Assembly (NCBI GenBank): GCA_902599315.1
Contig: CACKEY010000006.1
Coordinates: forward strand, 1-64,000
DNA length: 64,000 bases
Direction: 5' to 3'
From: an uncultured SAR86 cluster bacterium
Lineage (GTDB): Bacteria > Pseudomonadota > Gammaproteobacteria > Magnimaribacterales > D2472
The position numbers and the translations under genes are program-made. The notes under the pieces are model-generated. The model made no database searches, was not told the DNA's origin, and saw only the letters and a list, made by a program, of their open reading frames with translations. Below, piece by piece: positions 51,855-61,325 of the stretch. The first letter of the stretch is position 1. Each line of letters begins with the position of its first letter.

Positions 51855-53492
51855 ATGTCCTTTCAGGTTCTTGCTAGAAAATATCGGCCCGCCACCTTCT
51901 CTGAAGTGGTTGGACAAGAACATATCTTAAAAGCCCTAGAAAATAGTATTCATCACAATAAGCTGCATCAAGCATATATTTTTAGTGGTACTAGGGGAGT
52001 TGGAAAAACAACCATTGCAAGGGTTTTTGCTAAATGCCTTAACTGCCAAAAGGGAGATGCACCGCAACTAGAACCATGCAATGAATGCAGCGCCTGCTTA
52101 GAAATTAAAGCAGGGCGCCACATTGAATTTTTAGAAGTTGATGCAGCATCAAGGACTGGTGTTGATGATATGAGAGAGTTACTTGAATCTGTTCAATACA
52201 AGCCTGCAAATGCAAGGTATAAAATCTATCTCATTGATGAGGTCCACATGCTCTCTAAAAGCAGCTTTAATGCTTTATTAAAAACTCTAGAAGAACCACC
52301 GGCTCATGTAATGTTTTTAATGGCAACTACTGAGATAGAAAAAGTTCCTAAGACCGTTTTATCACGTTGTCTACAACTGAATCTTAAGATTATTCCAGAG
52401 CATCAAATAAGAGATCACATTAAGTCTTTGCTTGATCTTGAGGGAATAAAATATGATGAGGAATCATTATTTCTCATTGCAAACTCAGCTCAGGGATCCA
52501 TTCGCGATGGATTAACACTATTAGATCAAGCTATTGCTCATGGCAATGGAATGCTGGAGTCAGATCAGGTAAAAGCATTGTTGGGAACTATTGATCAATC
52601 TTATATCATTGAGCTCATAAATTATGTGGCTAGCTCTGATGGAGATGGAGCTTATTTAGCATTAAATAAAATTACTGAATTAAACGTTGAGTATGAACAA
52701 GTACTAAAAATTATTATTTCTGTTTTTCATAAAATTTCATTGCATCAACACCTTCAGAATAGTGAAGATGAAGGTATAAAACAATTAGCGGAAAATATTG
52801 ATCCTCAGATCATTCAATTGCACTATGAGATCTCTCTCAATGCTTTAAGTAAATTCCATGTTCATCCTCACCCTAAGCAAGCTCTTGAATTATGCATTTT
52901 ACGTATGCTTGCTTTTCAACCTCTTTCAGAGAGTTCAGCTCCAAAAATAGAAAAAAAAAATCTTAAACTAGCATCTGAGTCCAAATTATTAAAAAAGAAT
53001 ATTGATAAGTCTGATGTGCCCCCGCAAGATGTGCAGCAGTCAAGAGACACAATAACTATTGCAGCTGCCTCAAAGGAATTAAGTGCCGAAAATTCAGCCA
53101 TGCTTAAAGATCTTGATATGCAAAGTTGGAATTCGATATTTAATTCACTTAATTTATCTATGTTTGTCAGCCAAGTGTTCTCAGAGTTTGAGTTTGAAAG
53201 CTTTGCTGATAATGTATTGACACTAAAAAAATCTGATGAACTTATCAATCCAACTGAGGGACTAAAAACCGAATTTTTAGAGGCTATTGCTGTTCAGCTG
53301 GGCCAAAGGATCTCATTAGTCATAGAAAGTGGAGAGGTGAGAGAATCACCTGCAGCTTTTGAGAAAAAAATGGCTCAAAATCAGCTTGATGAAGATAAAG
53401 ATGCTCTTTTAAAGAATGCAGCTGTCAAAGACATTCTTGATAGCTTTGGTGGAAAAATTATTGATGAATCTATTAAAAAGGCTAGCTCATGA
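51855..53492 (+). CDS. dnaX: DNA polymerase III tau/gamma subunit DnaX
   Basis: A 545-residue clamp-loader subunit. Seen: SGTRGVGKTTIARVFAKCLNC (Walker A, about residues 44-64), a zinc finger with four Cys in CLNCQKGDAPQLEPCNECSACLE, KIYLIDEVHMLSKSSFNALLKTLEEPP (Walker B and sensor 1 region), a clamp-loader C-terminal domain ending near LELCILRMLAFQP (about residue 358), and a tau-specific tail of about 175 residues with no recognised motif. A run of ten A (52951-52960) at codons 366-369 lies just after the clamp-loader domain: slippage either way hits a stop within four codons, so a gamma form of about 370 residues is plausible. Its stop overlaps the recR start (ATGA). Confidence 0.95.
   Translation: MSFQVLARKYRPATFSEVVGQEHILKALENSIHHNKLHQAYIFSGTRGVGKTTIARVFAKCLNCQKGDAPQLEPCNECSACLEIKAGRHIEFLEVDAASRTGVDDMRELLESVQYKPANARYKIYLIDEVHMLSKSSFNALLKTLEEPPAHVMFLMATTEIEKVPKTVLSRCLQLNLKIIPEHQIRDHIKSLLDLEGIKYDEESLFLIANSAQGSIRDGLTLLDQAIAHGNGMLESDQVKALLGTIDQSYIIELINYVASSDGDGAYLALNKITELNVEYEQVLKIIISVFHKISLHQHLQNSEDEGIKQLAENIDPQIIQLHYEISLNALSKFHVHPHPKQALELCILRMLAFQPLSESSAPKIEKKNLKLASESKLLKKNIDKSDVPPQDVQQSRDTITIAAASKELSAENSAMLKDLDMQSWNSIFNSLNLSMFVSQVFSEFEFESFADNVLTLKKSDELINPTEGLKTEFLEAIAVQLGQRISLVIESGEVRESPAAFEKKMAQNQLDEDKDALLKNAAVKDILDSFGGKIIDESIKKASS
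52951..52960 (+). other. A10 slippage run in dnaX, possible gamma-subunit site
   Basis: Ten A occur in frame as GAA-AAA-AAA-AAT. One extra A gives AAA-TCT-TAA, a stop after two more codons. One fewer A gives ATC-TTA-AAC-TAG. Thermus dnaX uses an A9 run for transcriptional slippage to make its short form, and E. coli uses a programmed -1 frameshift. The run sits right behind the last conserved clamp-loader segment. Confidence 0.5.
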
Positions 53493-54076
53493 GCAAAGAT
53501 TTATTATATGAGCTTATAGAAGCTCTTACTATTTTGCCGGGAGTTGGTAAGAAATCTGCTCAGCGCATGGCTTTATTTTTGCTAGATAAAAATAAAGATG
53601 GTGCTTTACATTTAGCACAAACGTTGCAAGAGTGTCTTGAATCCATTCAACGATGTGAGGTATGTCGACAATTAACGTCAGAACCCATTTGTAGAATTTG
53701 TAGTGATCAATCGCGGGATGCATACAGTTTGTGTGTAGTTGAAAGTCCCTCAGATGTTTTAGCCATAGAATCTACTGGAGGTTTTAAGGGTAAATATTTT
53801 GTTCTGATGGGTCGCCTTTCACCAATTGATGGAGTATCGCCTGATGATCTCGGCATTCCAGATTTATTACGTCATATTAAAGGCGCAAAAATTGAAGAAG
53901 TCATTCTTGCAACTAGCTCAACCGTTGAGGGCGATGCAACAGCATCTTTTATCAATGATCATCTTGAGAGTGTTAAAGTTTCAAGAATTTCCTATGGTAT
54001 TCCTATTGGTGGAGAGTTAGAGTATGTCGACGGCAACACTATTGCGCGAGCTATCCAAGGGAGGATCGAAATTTAA
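53489..54076 (+). CDS. recR: Recombination protein RecR
   Basis: A 195-residue ring-forming protein that helps load RecA with RecO (and RecF). Seen: the helix-hairpin-helix [18 protein letters not shown], the four-cysteine zinc finger [18 protein letters not shown], and the Toprim domain [43 protein letters not shown]. Translation is coupled to dnaX by ATGA. In most Gammaproteobacteria ybaB (ebfC) lies between the two; here it is missing from this position. The start of dcd overlaps its stop by one base. Confidence 0.95.
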   Translation: MSKDLLYELIEALTILPGVGKKSAQRMALFLLDKNKDGALHLAQTLQECLESIQRCEVCRQLTSEPICRICSDQSRDAYSLCVVESPSDVLAIESTGGFKGKYFVLMGRLSPIDGVSPDDLGIPDLLRHIKGAKIEEVILATSSTVEGDATASFINDHLESVKVSRISYGIPIGGELEYVDGNTIARAIQGRIEI

Positions 54077-54645
54077 TGTCTATTAAACCGGATGTATGGA
54101 TTAAAAAAATGGCTGAATTAGAGGGGATGATTGAGCCTTTCTCTGAAAATCAGGTGCGATTAGATGAAAAAGGTGAAAAACTCATTTCATATGGTGTCTC
54201 AAGCTTTGGTTATGATGTTCGTTGCGCCAATGAGTTTAAAGTTTTTACAAACATCCACTCAGCAACCGTTGATCCTAAAGCTTTTGATGATGATAGTTTC
54301 GTAGATATAACCTCGGATGTATGTATTATTCCTCCAAATTCTTTTGCTCTAGCTAGAACAGTTGAATACTTTCGGATTCCGAGAAACGTTCTAACAATAT
54401 GTTTAGGGAAGTCAACATATGCAAGATGCGGCATTATCGTCAACGTTACACCACTTGAGCCTGAATGGGAGGGGCATGTAACCCTTGAGTTTTCAAATAC
54501 CACCAATCTTCCTGCAAAAATATATGCCGGAGAGGGCGTTGCACAAATGATTTTCTTTGAATCCGATGAAGAATGCGAAGTTAGTTATAAGGACAGGGGA
54601 GGAAAGTATCAGGGACAAACAGGTGTCACTCTCCCAAAAACCTAA
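54076..54645 (+). CDS. dcd: dCTP deaminase
   Basis: A 189-residue homotrimeric enzyme turning dCTP to dUTP for thymidylate synthesis. The family signatures [77 protein letters not shown] and the C-terminal [14 protein letters not shown] are intact, with Glu138-type catalytic glutamate in the [12 protein letters not shown] region. Its start shares one base with the recR stop (TAATG), so it ends a recX-dnaX-recR-dcd style cluster. It overlaps a convergent DUF3108 gene by four bases. Confidence 0.93.
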   Translation: MSIKPDVWIKKMAELEGMIEPFSENQVRLDEKGEKLISYGVSSFGYDVRCANEFKVFTNIHSATVDPKAFDDDSFVDITSDVCIIPPNSFALARTVEYFRIPRNVLTICLGKSTYARCGIIVNVTPLEPEWEGHVTLEFSNTTNLPAKIYAGEGVAQMIFFESDEECEVSYKDRGGKYQGQTGVTLPKT

Positions 54646-55322
54646 TACAATTTCTTGAGTTCAAGCGAGGTATCGCCATCTTGGTCCTCATCCTCAACCT
54701 TAATAATTAAATAGTCTAGATCAGGTGCTAAAAAATAGCGGGTAGTTCTATCATCCTGAAGTCTGATGCGCTCCACAATGATGCATGGAAAATTTGTGCC
54801 TTCTACTTCAAATTCTCCATTTTCAACAACTTTATAATTATTTGCTTCAATTTCTCCTGTTTTTAAATCTGGAAGCATTAATGAAAATTCTTTTATGCCA
54901 GCAATAATATTTTTTCTAATTTGAATCTGAACATTCAAAGGATCAAATACATTTTCATTTACTGGCAAATCTTGGCTCCATTCAAACTTTCCTGATGAGG
55001 TTAAAAGTCCTGAAACTTGATCAAAATTTAAAGTTCTTTTATCAGTAATTAAAGTCCACTTAACATCAACAAAATATTTAGTAGAACTTATTAGATTATT
55101 TTTTTCAGAGAAATCTGAAATTATTTTAATTTTTCCAAGTGGAAATTTTGCATTAAATTGAATTGTTCTTTTGCCAGCCTCCTCATGAGTAATTAGCTCT
55201 CTAATTCCTTTCATGGAAACTCGTGAGTTAGTAAAAACATATTCACCTTTGTAGTCAGGAATCTCTTGAGCCAACAGATCAAAAGAAATCAACACAAATA
55301 AAATTCCAATACACCTATACAT
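54642..55322 (-). CDS. DUF3108 domain-containing exported protein
   Basis: A 226-residue predicted periplasmic protein of the DUF3108 family. The start at 55322 begins a signal peptide ([18 protein letters not shown]); the frame extends up to 55367. Conserved blocks: [52 protein letters not shown] and [20 protein letters not shown]. In Gammaproteobacteria DUF3108 genes commonly follow purN, as here; the start overlaps the purN stop by eight bases. Function unknown; envelope-associated at most. Confidence 0.8.
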   Translation of the reverse strand: MYRCIGILFVLISFDLLAQEIPDYKGEYVFTNSRVSMKGIRELITHEEAGKRTIQFNAKFPLGKIKIISDFSEKNNLISSTKYFVDVKWTLITDKRTLNFDQVSGLLTSSGKFEWSQDLPVNENVFDPLNVQIQIRKNIIAGIKEFSLMLPDLKTGEIEANNYKVVENGEFEVEGTNFPCIIVERIRLQDDRTTRYFLAPDLDYLIIKVEDEDQDGDTSLELKKLY

Positions 55323-55962
55323 TAAAGAACTCCATGTGATTTGGACCAAAATGACTTTCAGATTCAAATTTAACTTGATCGCCTTGAAGTGAGATATATC
55401 CTTTTGCTATATCTGCAATGACTTTTGGATAAATCATGTGCTCAATTTTATGAATTCGATTAATTAGTTTTCTCTCAGATTGTGAGGGATCTATTTTTAA
55501 AGCGCCCTGTGTAATTATTGGCCCACCATCAAGCTCATTATTGACGTAATGCACAGATATACCATGCATTAAGTCTCCATTTTCAATAGCTTGCTTATGC
55601 GTATTTAATCCAGGATAGTTGGGCAATAATGAAGGATGGATATTGATTAGTTTTCCACTTAAAGCGTCTGTAAAATCCTTTGAAAGAATTCGCATAAATC
55701 CAGCAAGCACAACTAAGTCTGGTTCTATAGGAAGTATCTGTTCTAATAAAGCCTGATCAAATTCTTCTCTTGAATTATATTTTTGATGTTCAATAACCTT
55801 GCTCATCAAATGAAATTTTTTAGCACGTTCCAAACCTTTGACATCAGTTTGATTTGAAATTACAAGTTCAACGGAAGCTGGTATGTTGCCTATTTGACAT
55901 GCTTTCGCAATGGCTTCTAAATTGGAGCCACCGCCTGAAATTAGCACCACTATTTTTTTCAT
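55315..55962 (-). CDS. purN: Phosphoribosylglycinamide formyltransferase
   Basis: A 215-residue purine-pathway enzyme moving a formyl group from 10-formyltetrahydrofolate to GAR. Seen: the phosphate loop VVLISGGGSNLEAI, the motif VVLAGFMRIL, INIHPSLLPNYPGLNTHKQAIENGDLMHGISVHYVNNELDGGPII (catalytic His and Asp with Asn) in full. It is two bases downstream of purM, the standard gene pair in Gammaproteobacteria. Confidence 0.95.
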   Translation of the reverse strand: MKKIVVLISGGGSNLEAIAKACQIGNIPASVELVISNQTDVKGLERAKKFHLMSKVIEHQKYNSREEFDQALLEQILPIEPDLVVLAGFMRILSKDFTDALSGKLINIHPSLLPNYPGLNTHKQAIENGDLMHGISVHYVNNELDGGPIITQGALKIDPSQSERKLINRIHKIEHMIYPKVIADIAKGYISLQGDQVKFESESHFGPNHMEFFNV

Positions 55963-55964
55963 TA

Positions 55965-56984
55965 TTAATAATATCGAATTTGTTCTTTGAGATTACTTTT
56001 AGTAATTGAGCCAATTTCAAAGGTACGCAACTTATGACTTGATAAAATTTTTTGTGCTTTTGCTAGATCTGTTTTGTCTATGATATATATCATTCCGATT
56101 CCGCAATTAAATATCTTCAACATGTCTGCTTGAGAAATTCTTCCTTTTTCTTGAAGCCACTTGAAAGCCTTAGGAAATTTCCATGATGATAAATTTATAT
56201 CTGCCACCAATCCACTTTTAAGAATTCGAGGAATATTTTCTGTTAAACCGCCTCCAGTAATATGTGCCATACCTTTGACATTAATTTTTTTAATTAGTTC
56301 TAAAATAGGCGCAGTATACAAATGAGTCGGTTTGAGCAATGCATTCAGTATAGAGTCAGGAGCTTTATGTTTTTTAATAATTGAGCGTATTAATGAATAG
56401 CCATTTGAATGAGGGCCACTAGATTCAATTCCAATAATTATATGTCCAGACTTTATATTTTTCCCATCAATTATTTTGCTCTTCTCAACAACTCCAACTG
56501 AAAATCCAGCTAAATCAAAATTATTCTTTGCATAGTGACCTGGCATTTCAGCGGTTTCTCCTCCTAGAAGGGCACAATTACTTTTTTTACAAGCTTTAGC
56601 AATGCCCTTTACAATTTTTGCAGTTGATCTAGGTTCGAGTTTTGAGGCAGCAAAGTAATCTAAGAAAAATAATGGTTCTGCACCACATGTGATCATATCA
56701 TTAACACACATAGCAACTAAGTCTTGACCAGTGAGATGTATTTTATTGTGTGCTTGACTGAGAGATACTTTAGTTCCAACGCCATCGGTGCAACCTACTA
56801 AAACAGGATTTTTATACTTAGATCCAAGTTCAAAAAGACCCGCAAAACCTCCAATTCCTCCGAGGACTCTTTTATCATGAGTTGCATTAACACTAGCTTT
56901 AATAGATTTAACAAGCTTATTACCCTTTTCAATATTTACGCCAGCCTTTGCATAAGGGTCTGTAGGTTTTGTTTTACTAGTCAT
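55965..56984 (-). CDS. purM: Phosphoribosylformylglycinamidine cyclo-ligase
   Basis: A 339-residue ATP-dependent enzyme that closes the imidazole ring of purines. Signatures: DPYAKAGVNIEKGNKLV at the N-terminus, IGGFAGLFEL, LVGCTDGVGTKVSLSQAHNKIHLTGQDLVAMCVNDMITCGAEPLFFLDYFA, ALLGGETAEMPGHY and MAHITGGGLTENIPRIL. Head-to-head with the DUF2066 gene (13 bases). The purM-purN-DUF3108 / DUF2066-hda arrangement is the conserved gammaproteobacterial neighbourhood. Confidence 0.95.
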   Translation of the reverse strand: MTSKTKPTDPYAKAGVNIEKGNKLVKSIKASVNATHDKRVLGGIGGFAGLFELGSKYKNPVLVGCTDGVGTKVSLSQAHNKIHLTGQDLVAMCVNDMITCGAEPLFFLDYFAASKLEPRSTAKIVKGIAKACKKSNCALLGGETAEMPGHYAKNNFDLAGFSVGVVEKSKIIDGKNIKSGHIIIGIESSGPHSNGYSLIRSIIKKHKAPDSILNALLKPTHLYTAPILELIKKINVKGMAHITGGGLTENIPRILKSGLVADINLSSWKFPKAFKWLQEKGRISQADMLKIFNCGIGMIYIIDKTDLAKAQKILSSHKLRTFEIGSITKSNLKEQIRYY

Positions 56985-56997
56985 TTACAATAAAAAT

Positions 56998-58017
56998 ATG
57001 AATCAAAAATTTAAAATCTTATTTTTGCTGAACTTCCTTTTAATCAATTTAGTATCTAGCAAAGAGTTACCAACATTGTTTGAAATAACGATTTCTTCTG
57101 ATCAGTATACCAACACTAACGATGGATTGAACAAAGCTTTCAATAGATTGATTCAAAAACTTTCTGGATCAAGAAGTAAAAAATTTTTATGGAGAATTGG
57201 TGATGCTGAGATCAAAAAGATTGATTTTGTCTCTTCTTATTCTACTCAAATGATAGAGGACAAAGAATATTTATCAGTTTTGTTTAATAGTGATTTGCTT
57301 ATTCCACAATTACGTCAATTAGACATACCCCTAATAGGTTTTAACCGGCCAGTTATTCTCTTTTTAATTAAACTTGATACTGGTGAGTCATCTCCAATTT
57401 ACATAGACGGAAGCCAATCTGCTAATTCATTTGCAGTTGAGATAAAACAAATGTTTGAGGATATATCTCGAGATAGAGGAGTTTATCTTGAGCTGCCTGA
57501 ATTTGACTTAGAGGATCAAAATTTACTTAAGCAAACAAATATACTTTTCTCTCCATCAACCCATATACAAGAAAAATTTTATAACGATGCTTTTTTATCA
57601 ATTGAGATGATAAGGATTGGTATTAATCAATGGACCATTAGCGGGGACTTGAAAACTCCTTCAACCATTCAAGGAAAGGAGGTAATAAATTATCTCCAAA
57701 ATGACGTTCAGAACTTTTTAGATAATTTTCTTGAAGTTCAGCAACTAGAACCTGGAAAATCAGGAGAAAAGGTTATTATTTCTGTTACTGGTTTGAATAA
57801 TTTTGAGGATTTTCAATCAGTTGAGTCTGAGCTGGATAAAATTTTTGCTATTGAATCGAGAACTTTTCGCTCATTTAAACCAAATAGGATTGATTACAGT
57901 GCTCAATTATTTCAAACAAAAGAATCATTAATAAAAGAACTTCGAGGCAGCACTAATTTCTTGATTAAAAAATATAAAGAACAGAATAATCAATTAGAAC
58001 TGGAATATTTAAATTAG
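56998..58017 (+). CDS. DUF2066 family exported protein
   Basis: A 339-residue protein of the DUF2066 family, divergent from purM in many Gammaproteobacteria. A signal peptide (MNQKFKILFLLNFLLINLVSS) is followed by DGLNKAFNRLIQKLSGS near the start, and by FNRPVILFLIKLD in the middle. The family has no assigned function. It stands at the head of a three-gene operon with the phosphatidyltransferase and hda. The only 13-base space to purM implies overlapping promoters. Confidence 0.85.
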   Translation: MNQKFKILFLLNFLLINLVSSKELPTLFEITISSDQYTNTNDGLNKAFNRLIQKLSGSRSKKFLWRIGDAEIKKIDFVSSYSTQMIEDKEYLSVLFNSDLLIPQLRQLDIPLIGFNRPVILFLIKLDTGESSPIYIDGSQSANSFAVEIKQMFEDISRDRGVYLELPEFDLEDQNLLKQTNILFSPSTHIQEKFYNDAFLSIEMIRIGINQWTISGDLKTPSTIQGKEVINYLQNDVQNFLDNFLEVQQLEPGKSGEKVIISVTGLNNFEDFQSVESELDKIFAIESRTFRSFKPNRIDYSAQLFQTKESLIKELRGSTNFLIKKYKEQNNQLELEYLN

Positions 58018-58019
58018 CA

Positions 58020-58571
58020 ATGAGTAAATATTTTATATTTATCCCCAATTTACTCTCCATAATCAGAATTTATCTGATGTATCCATTGCTTACTTTCATT
58101 GCAGAGGAAAATTATATTTTTGCTTTATATGTATTCATAATTGCTGCTGCTACTGATGGTCTTGATGGTTATCTGGCAAGAGTTATGAGTTGGCAAACAG
58201 ACCTTGGCAAGATCCTTGATCCAGTTGCTGACAAAGTCTTGTTGATTGGAACTATTTTAATCTTGTGGATTAATAACTATATTCCAATTTTCGTATTTGC
58301 AGTTTTTGTACTTCGAGATTTCATCATCATTATGGGCGCAGCGTTTCATATGACCGTCTATGACACTGCAACTCCAAATCCTAATATTTTCGGAAAAATT
58401 ACTACCTTTGTTCATATCGGTTATCTTGCAGGTGTTTTTATAGATATTATTTTTGCACTTAACATTGTTAACTTTTTTATTGATGTATTCGTAGCCTTGA
58501 TCACTATAATTAGCTTACTTTTATATGGTTTCAACTGGTTGAAACTCACTGCTGAGTTAAATCGTGAATAA
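58020..58571 (+). CDS. CDP-alcohol phosphatidyltransferase
   Basis: A 183-residue membrane enzyme joining a CDP-diacylglycerol to an alcohol, probably glycerol 3-phosphate (PgsA-like). The core motif DGLDGYLARVMSWQTDLGKILDPVADK contains the D-G-x2-A-R-x8-G-x3-D-x3-D pattern (here DGLDGYLAR...GKILDPVAD), the metal and CDP site. Six hydrophobic segments are present. In this neighbourhood the gene is often annotated as PgsA or cardiolipin-synthase-like, and the sequence does not separate them. It overlaps hda by eight bases. Confidence 0.88.
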   Translation: MSKYFIFIPNLLSIIRIYLMYPLLTFIAEENYIFALYVFIIAAATDGLDGYLARVMSWQTDLGKILDPVADKVLLIGTILILWINNYIPIFVFAVFVLRDFIIIMGAAFHMTVYDTATPNPNIFGKITTFVHIGYLAGVFIDIIFALNIVNFFIDVFVALITIISLLLYGFNWLKLTAELNRE

Positions 58572-59268
58572 TCCTAAACAACTCATTTTTCCATTTCAGG
58601 TAAATCAAAGGGCATCTTTTGAAAATTTTTTCTGCTCGTCAGATAATCGTTTCCTCTTAACCAGACTTAGTGATTTTGTTTCAAGTAATGATGCACAGGA
58701 ATTAATAATAAGTGGAGAGAAGGACGTAGGAAAATCTTTCTTGATACAAGCGATTTGTAACGAGCTAGGCTTGAGGGATAGAAAATTCGCTTTTATTCCG
58801 ATGAATAAAGCTATCAATATGGATATTGGAATTTTTCAAGATTTAGCATCTTTGGATGTGATATGTATTGATGATCTTCAACTTATATTGGCAAATGAAG
58901 ACTGGGAAAAAGCTCTATTTAATTTAATAAATGAGTGTCAACAATCCTGCTGCAGTCTAATTCTATCTATTGGAGATACTCAATCATTAGAGGAAGTCAC
59001 AAAATTGCCTGATTTGCTGTCAAGAATTAAGCGCATGGAATTTATGATTTTACGAGAGGTACAAAATGATCAATTAGAGCAAGCATTAGGTTTTGTGTCT
59101 AAAAAATTAGACATTAAAATAGAAAAAGCTGAATTAGATTTTTTATTAAAGCATCAGACTAGGAAGTTTTCTAACTTAGTTGAAAATCTTCTTTCCTTGG
59201 ATCAGCAAGCAGCCTCTCTAAAAAGAAGGATAACTATTCCTTTGATTAAAGAGACTCTCAAACTTTAA
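58564..59268 (+). CDS. hda: DnaA regulatory inactivator Hda
   Basis: A 234-residue AAA+ protein, homologous to DnaA domain III, that promotes ATP hydrolysis on DnaA when bound to the sliding clamp. Seen: the N-terminal clamp-binding stretch QLIFPF, the Walker A ISGEKDVGKSFLIQA, the Walker B VICIDDLQLILANEDWEKALFNLINE, and LPDLLSRIKRMEFMILREV with the arginine finger region. Start is GTG at 58564, overlapping the previous stop. It ends the DUF2066 operon and converges on sppA with a four-base overlap. Confidence 0.93.
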   Translation: MNNPKQLIFPFQVNQRASFENFFCSSDNRFLLTRLSDFVSSNDAQELIISGEKDVGKSFLIQAICNELGLRDRKFAFIPMNKAINMDIGIFQDLASLDVICIDDLQLILANEDWEKALFNLINECQQSCCSLILSIGDTQSLEEVTKLPDLLSRIKRMEFMILREVQNDQLEQALGFVSKKLDIKIEKAELDFLLKHQTRKFSNLVENLLSLDQQAASLKRRITIPLIKETLKL

Positions 59269-61094
59269 TCAAGATCAATCATACAATCTTGACAAGTAAA
59301 CAGTGCTTTAGGCTGTTGGATTTCTGCGAGTGTTTCATATAGATTTGCTATACCATCAAGGGCAGATAAAACTTTTGTTTCTGTGACAGAAATATCAAAA
59401 TTTTCGAGAAGTTCTTTAATAATAAGCTCTTCTGGAGAAAGTTTCTGACCATAATATTCAACCTGATAATCATCTAATTCAGCCATGCTAGCAGCATAAG
59501 CAATTGCATTCTCAATGCCTCCAATCTCATCTATCAAACCTATCTCTTTTGCGCTTGTGGCGATCCAGACTCTGCCACCAGCAATTTTATTTATGTCTTC
59601 GTATGATTGAGATCTTGAATCAGCTACAAAGTTAACAAATCGATCATATGCATCAGCTCCCCATGCAGCAAATATTTTATCCAATTCATCATCAATAGCC
59701 TGAGTTGGATCCCAACCGCCATGCTTAGAAGTAACCACACCATCATAATTAACTCCAATGTAATCCATTGCGTCTTCTAATGTTGGTATTGCAATTGCTA
59801 CACCTATAGATCCAGTGATGGTTGTTGGTTCAGCAAAAATATAATCTGCTGGGGTCGAGATATAAACTCCTCCAGATGCTGCATAATCACCCATAGAGAC
59901 CACTATATTAATGCCTTTTTTCTTAGCTGCAGATAATTCATCTCTCATCATTTCACTGGCAATGATAGAGCCACCTGGGCTATTAACTCTAAATACAATA
60001 GCTTTTGTATTTTCGTCTTCATGAGCAGACCTAATTTGTTTTACAACTCCATTTGCACCAGCAACACCTGGAGCTATGTCACCTGGCATGATTGCACCTT
60101 CTGCTGTAATTACAGCAATTTGATTATCGCTATCAGACATTTCCTTATCTAGTTGCTTAAAATATTCTTTGAAAGATATAGTTTTATAAGTCTCTGTATC
60201 AGCTCCCTCATCTAGACCAAATTCTTCAATCATGTATTGGCGAAATTCAGGAAATGATTTTGTGCCATCAATAATATTATTTGCTTCGGCATAGGCGATA
60301 TTTCCCATTGCCGCTTCACCAAAAAAACCTACATAGTTATCAGCAAATGCTTGAACATCGCTAGATTTAATTCCACGTCCCTCAGCCATGAGAGATTTCA
60401 TTTCACCCCAAATTGGGTTGAGCAGGGCTTCTCTTTGTAACCTATCATTTTCTGACATTTCAGTTCTTGTATTTCCCTCTACTGCAGATTTAAAGTCCCC
60501 TTGAGAATAATTATGAAAATTAATTTTTAAATTTTCGAATAACTCTTTTTGATACGGACGAACGCCACCGAGACCTTGAACGCTTACGCTGCCTACTGGA
60601 TGAACCCATACTTCCGAGGCTTGAGATGCCATTAGATATGAACTTGTTGTCATGAGATCGCTATATGCTATGACTCTTTTACCTGATTCTCGAAGTGCCT
60701 TTAATTCTTTTGCTATGTTAATCGCCGTTGTTGGACCTGCAAATCCTGTAGATGAGAAATCAATAAACACAGCAGGAATGGATTCATGATCAGCCACTGC
60801 TCTGATTAATTTTACTAGATCTCTTGCTTGAATTTGATCTGATGATGGGCCAGCGGCAAGGCTAGCAAGAAAATCCGATCCAAAAACTTCTTGATCAACC
60901 ACAATTCCTTGTGGATCAATGAAGAGAACTCTGCCACTTGGATCTAAGGCTTTTGGTCCAGTTGATGTAAGGGCACCAATAATCAAAACTGTAAAGAATA
61001 TTAAAACAATTGCTGTTCCAAGATTAAGCATTATTGCCCTAGCTTTATCTAAAAATCTTCCTAACCAAGCAAAAATCGATCTAAGTGCGTTCAT
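59265..61094 (-). CDS. sppA: Signal peptide peptidase SppA (67 kDa type)
   Basis: A 609-residue serine-lysine peptidase of the inner membrane that digests released signal peptides. An N-terminal anchor (MLNLGTAIVLIFFTVLIIGAL, about residues 23-43), then two tandem ClpP-like domains. The Lys of the dyad lies in QGDFKSAVEGNTR (about residue 206), and the Ser in TTITGSIGVAI (about residue 425), as expected for the E. coli-type enzyme that splits the two. VFRVNSPGGSIIASEMMRDEL is a further landmark. It overlaps hda by four bases and stands alone on its strand. Confidence 0.93.
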   Translation of the reverse strand: MNALRSIFAWLGRFLDKARAIMLNLGTAIVLIFFTVLIIGALTSTGPKALDPSGRVLFIDPQGIVVDQEVFGSDFLASLAAGPSSDQIQARDLVKLIRAVADHESIPAVFIDFSSTGFAGPTTAINIAKELKALRESGKRVIAYSDLMTTSSYLMASQASEVWVHPVGSVSVQGLGGVRPYQKELFENLKINFHNYSQGDFKSAVEGNTRTEMSENDRLQREALLNPIWGEMKSLMAEGRGIKSSDVQAFADNYVGFFGEAAMGNIAYAEANNIIDGTKSFPEFRQYMIEEFGLDEGADTETYKTISFKEYFKQLDKEMSDSDNQIAVITAEGAIMPGDIAPGVAGANGVVKQIRSAHEDENTKAIVFRVNSPGGSIIASEMMRDELSAAKKKGINIVVSMGDYAASGGVYISTPADYIFAEPTTITGSIGVAIAIPTLEDAMDYIGVNYDGVVTSKHGGWDPTQAIDDELDKIFAAWGADAYDRFVNFVADSRSQSYEDINKIAGGRVWIATSAKEIGLIDEIGGIENAIAYAASMAELDDYQVEYYGQKLSPEELIIKELLENFDISVTETKVLSALDGIANLYETLAEIQQPKALFTCQDCMIDLD

Positions 61095-61111
61095 AAATTA
61101 TCTCCTGTAAG

Positions 61112-61324
61112 TTAAAAAATTAAAAAAAGAAACATTGAGGCGAGGTTTTTTAGCAACATCAACAATACAACTATCAAAAGAGTTGAAGATGCCATAATAA
61201 TTAAAACTAGTGACATTAAAAAAGTAATTAAAGCTAGAATAATTGAAATGATTTCTGAGAGAAAAAAACTCATACATATCGCTAATCCTGTAACTGCGAT
61301 TATCAATAATGTAAGAGCTACCAT
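61112..61324 (-). CDS. Small hydrophobic membrane protein
   Basis: A 70-residue, almost entirely hydrophobic protein with two predicted transmembrane helices (VALTLLIIAVTGLAICMSFFL and IISIILALITFLMSLVLIIMAS). The start at 61324 is chosen because it lies just past the stop of the XRE gene with GAGGATGAC as a ribosome binding site; the frame is open to 61348. It forms the last gene of an operon with the XRE regulator and a larger membrane protein. Function unknown. Confidence 0.5.
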   Translation of the reverse strand: MVALTLLIIAVTGLAICMSFFLSEIISIILALITFLMSLVLIIMASSTLLIVVLLMLLKNLASMFLFLIF

Positions 61325-61325
61325 C

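Noticed and set aside
51832-51856. TTGACA upstream of dnaX as a sigma-70 promoter
   Set aside because: The nearest -10-like sequences lie 3 or 13 bases downstream, not the usual 16-18, so spacing is wrong.
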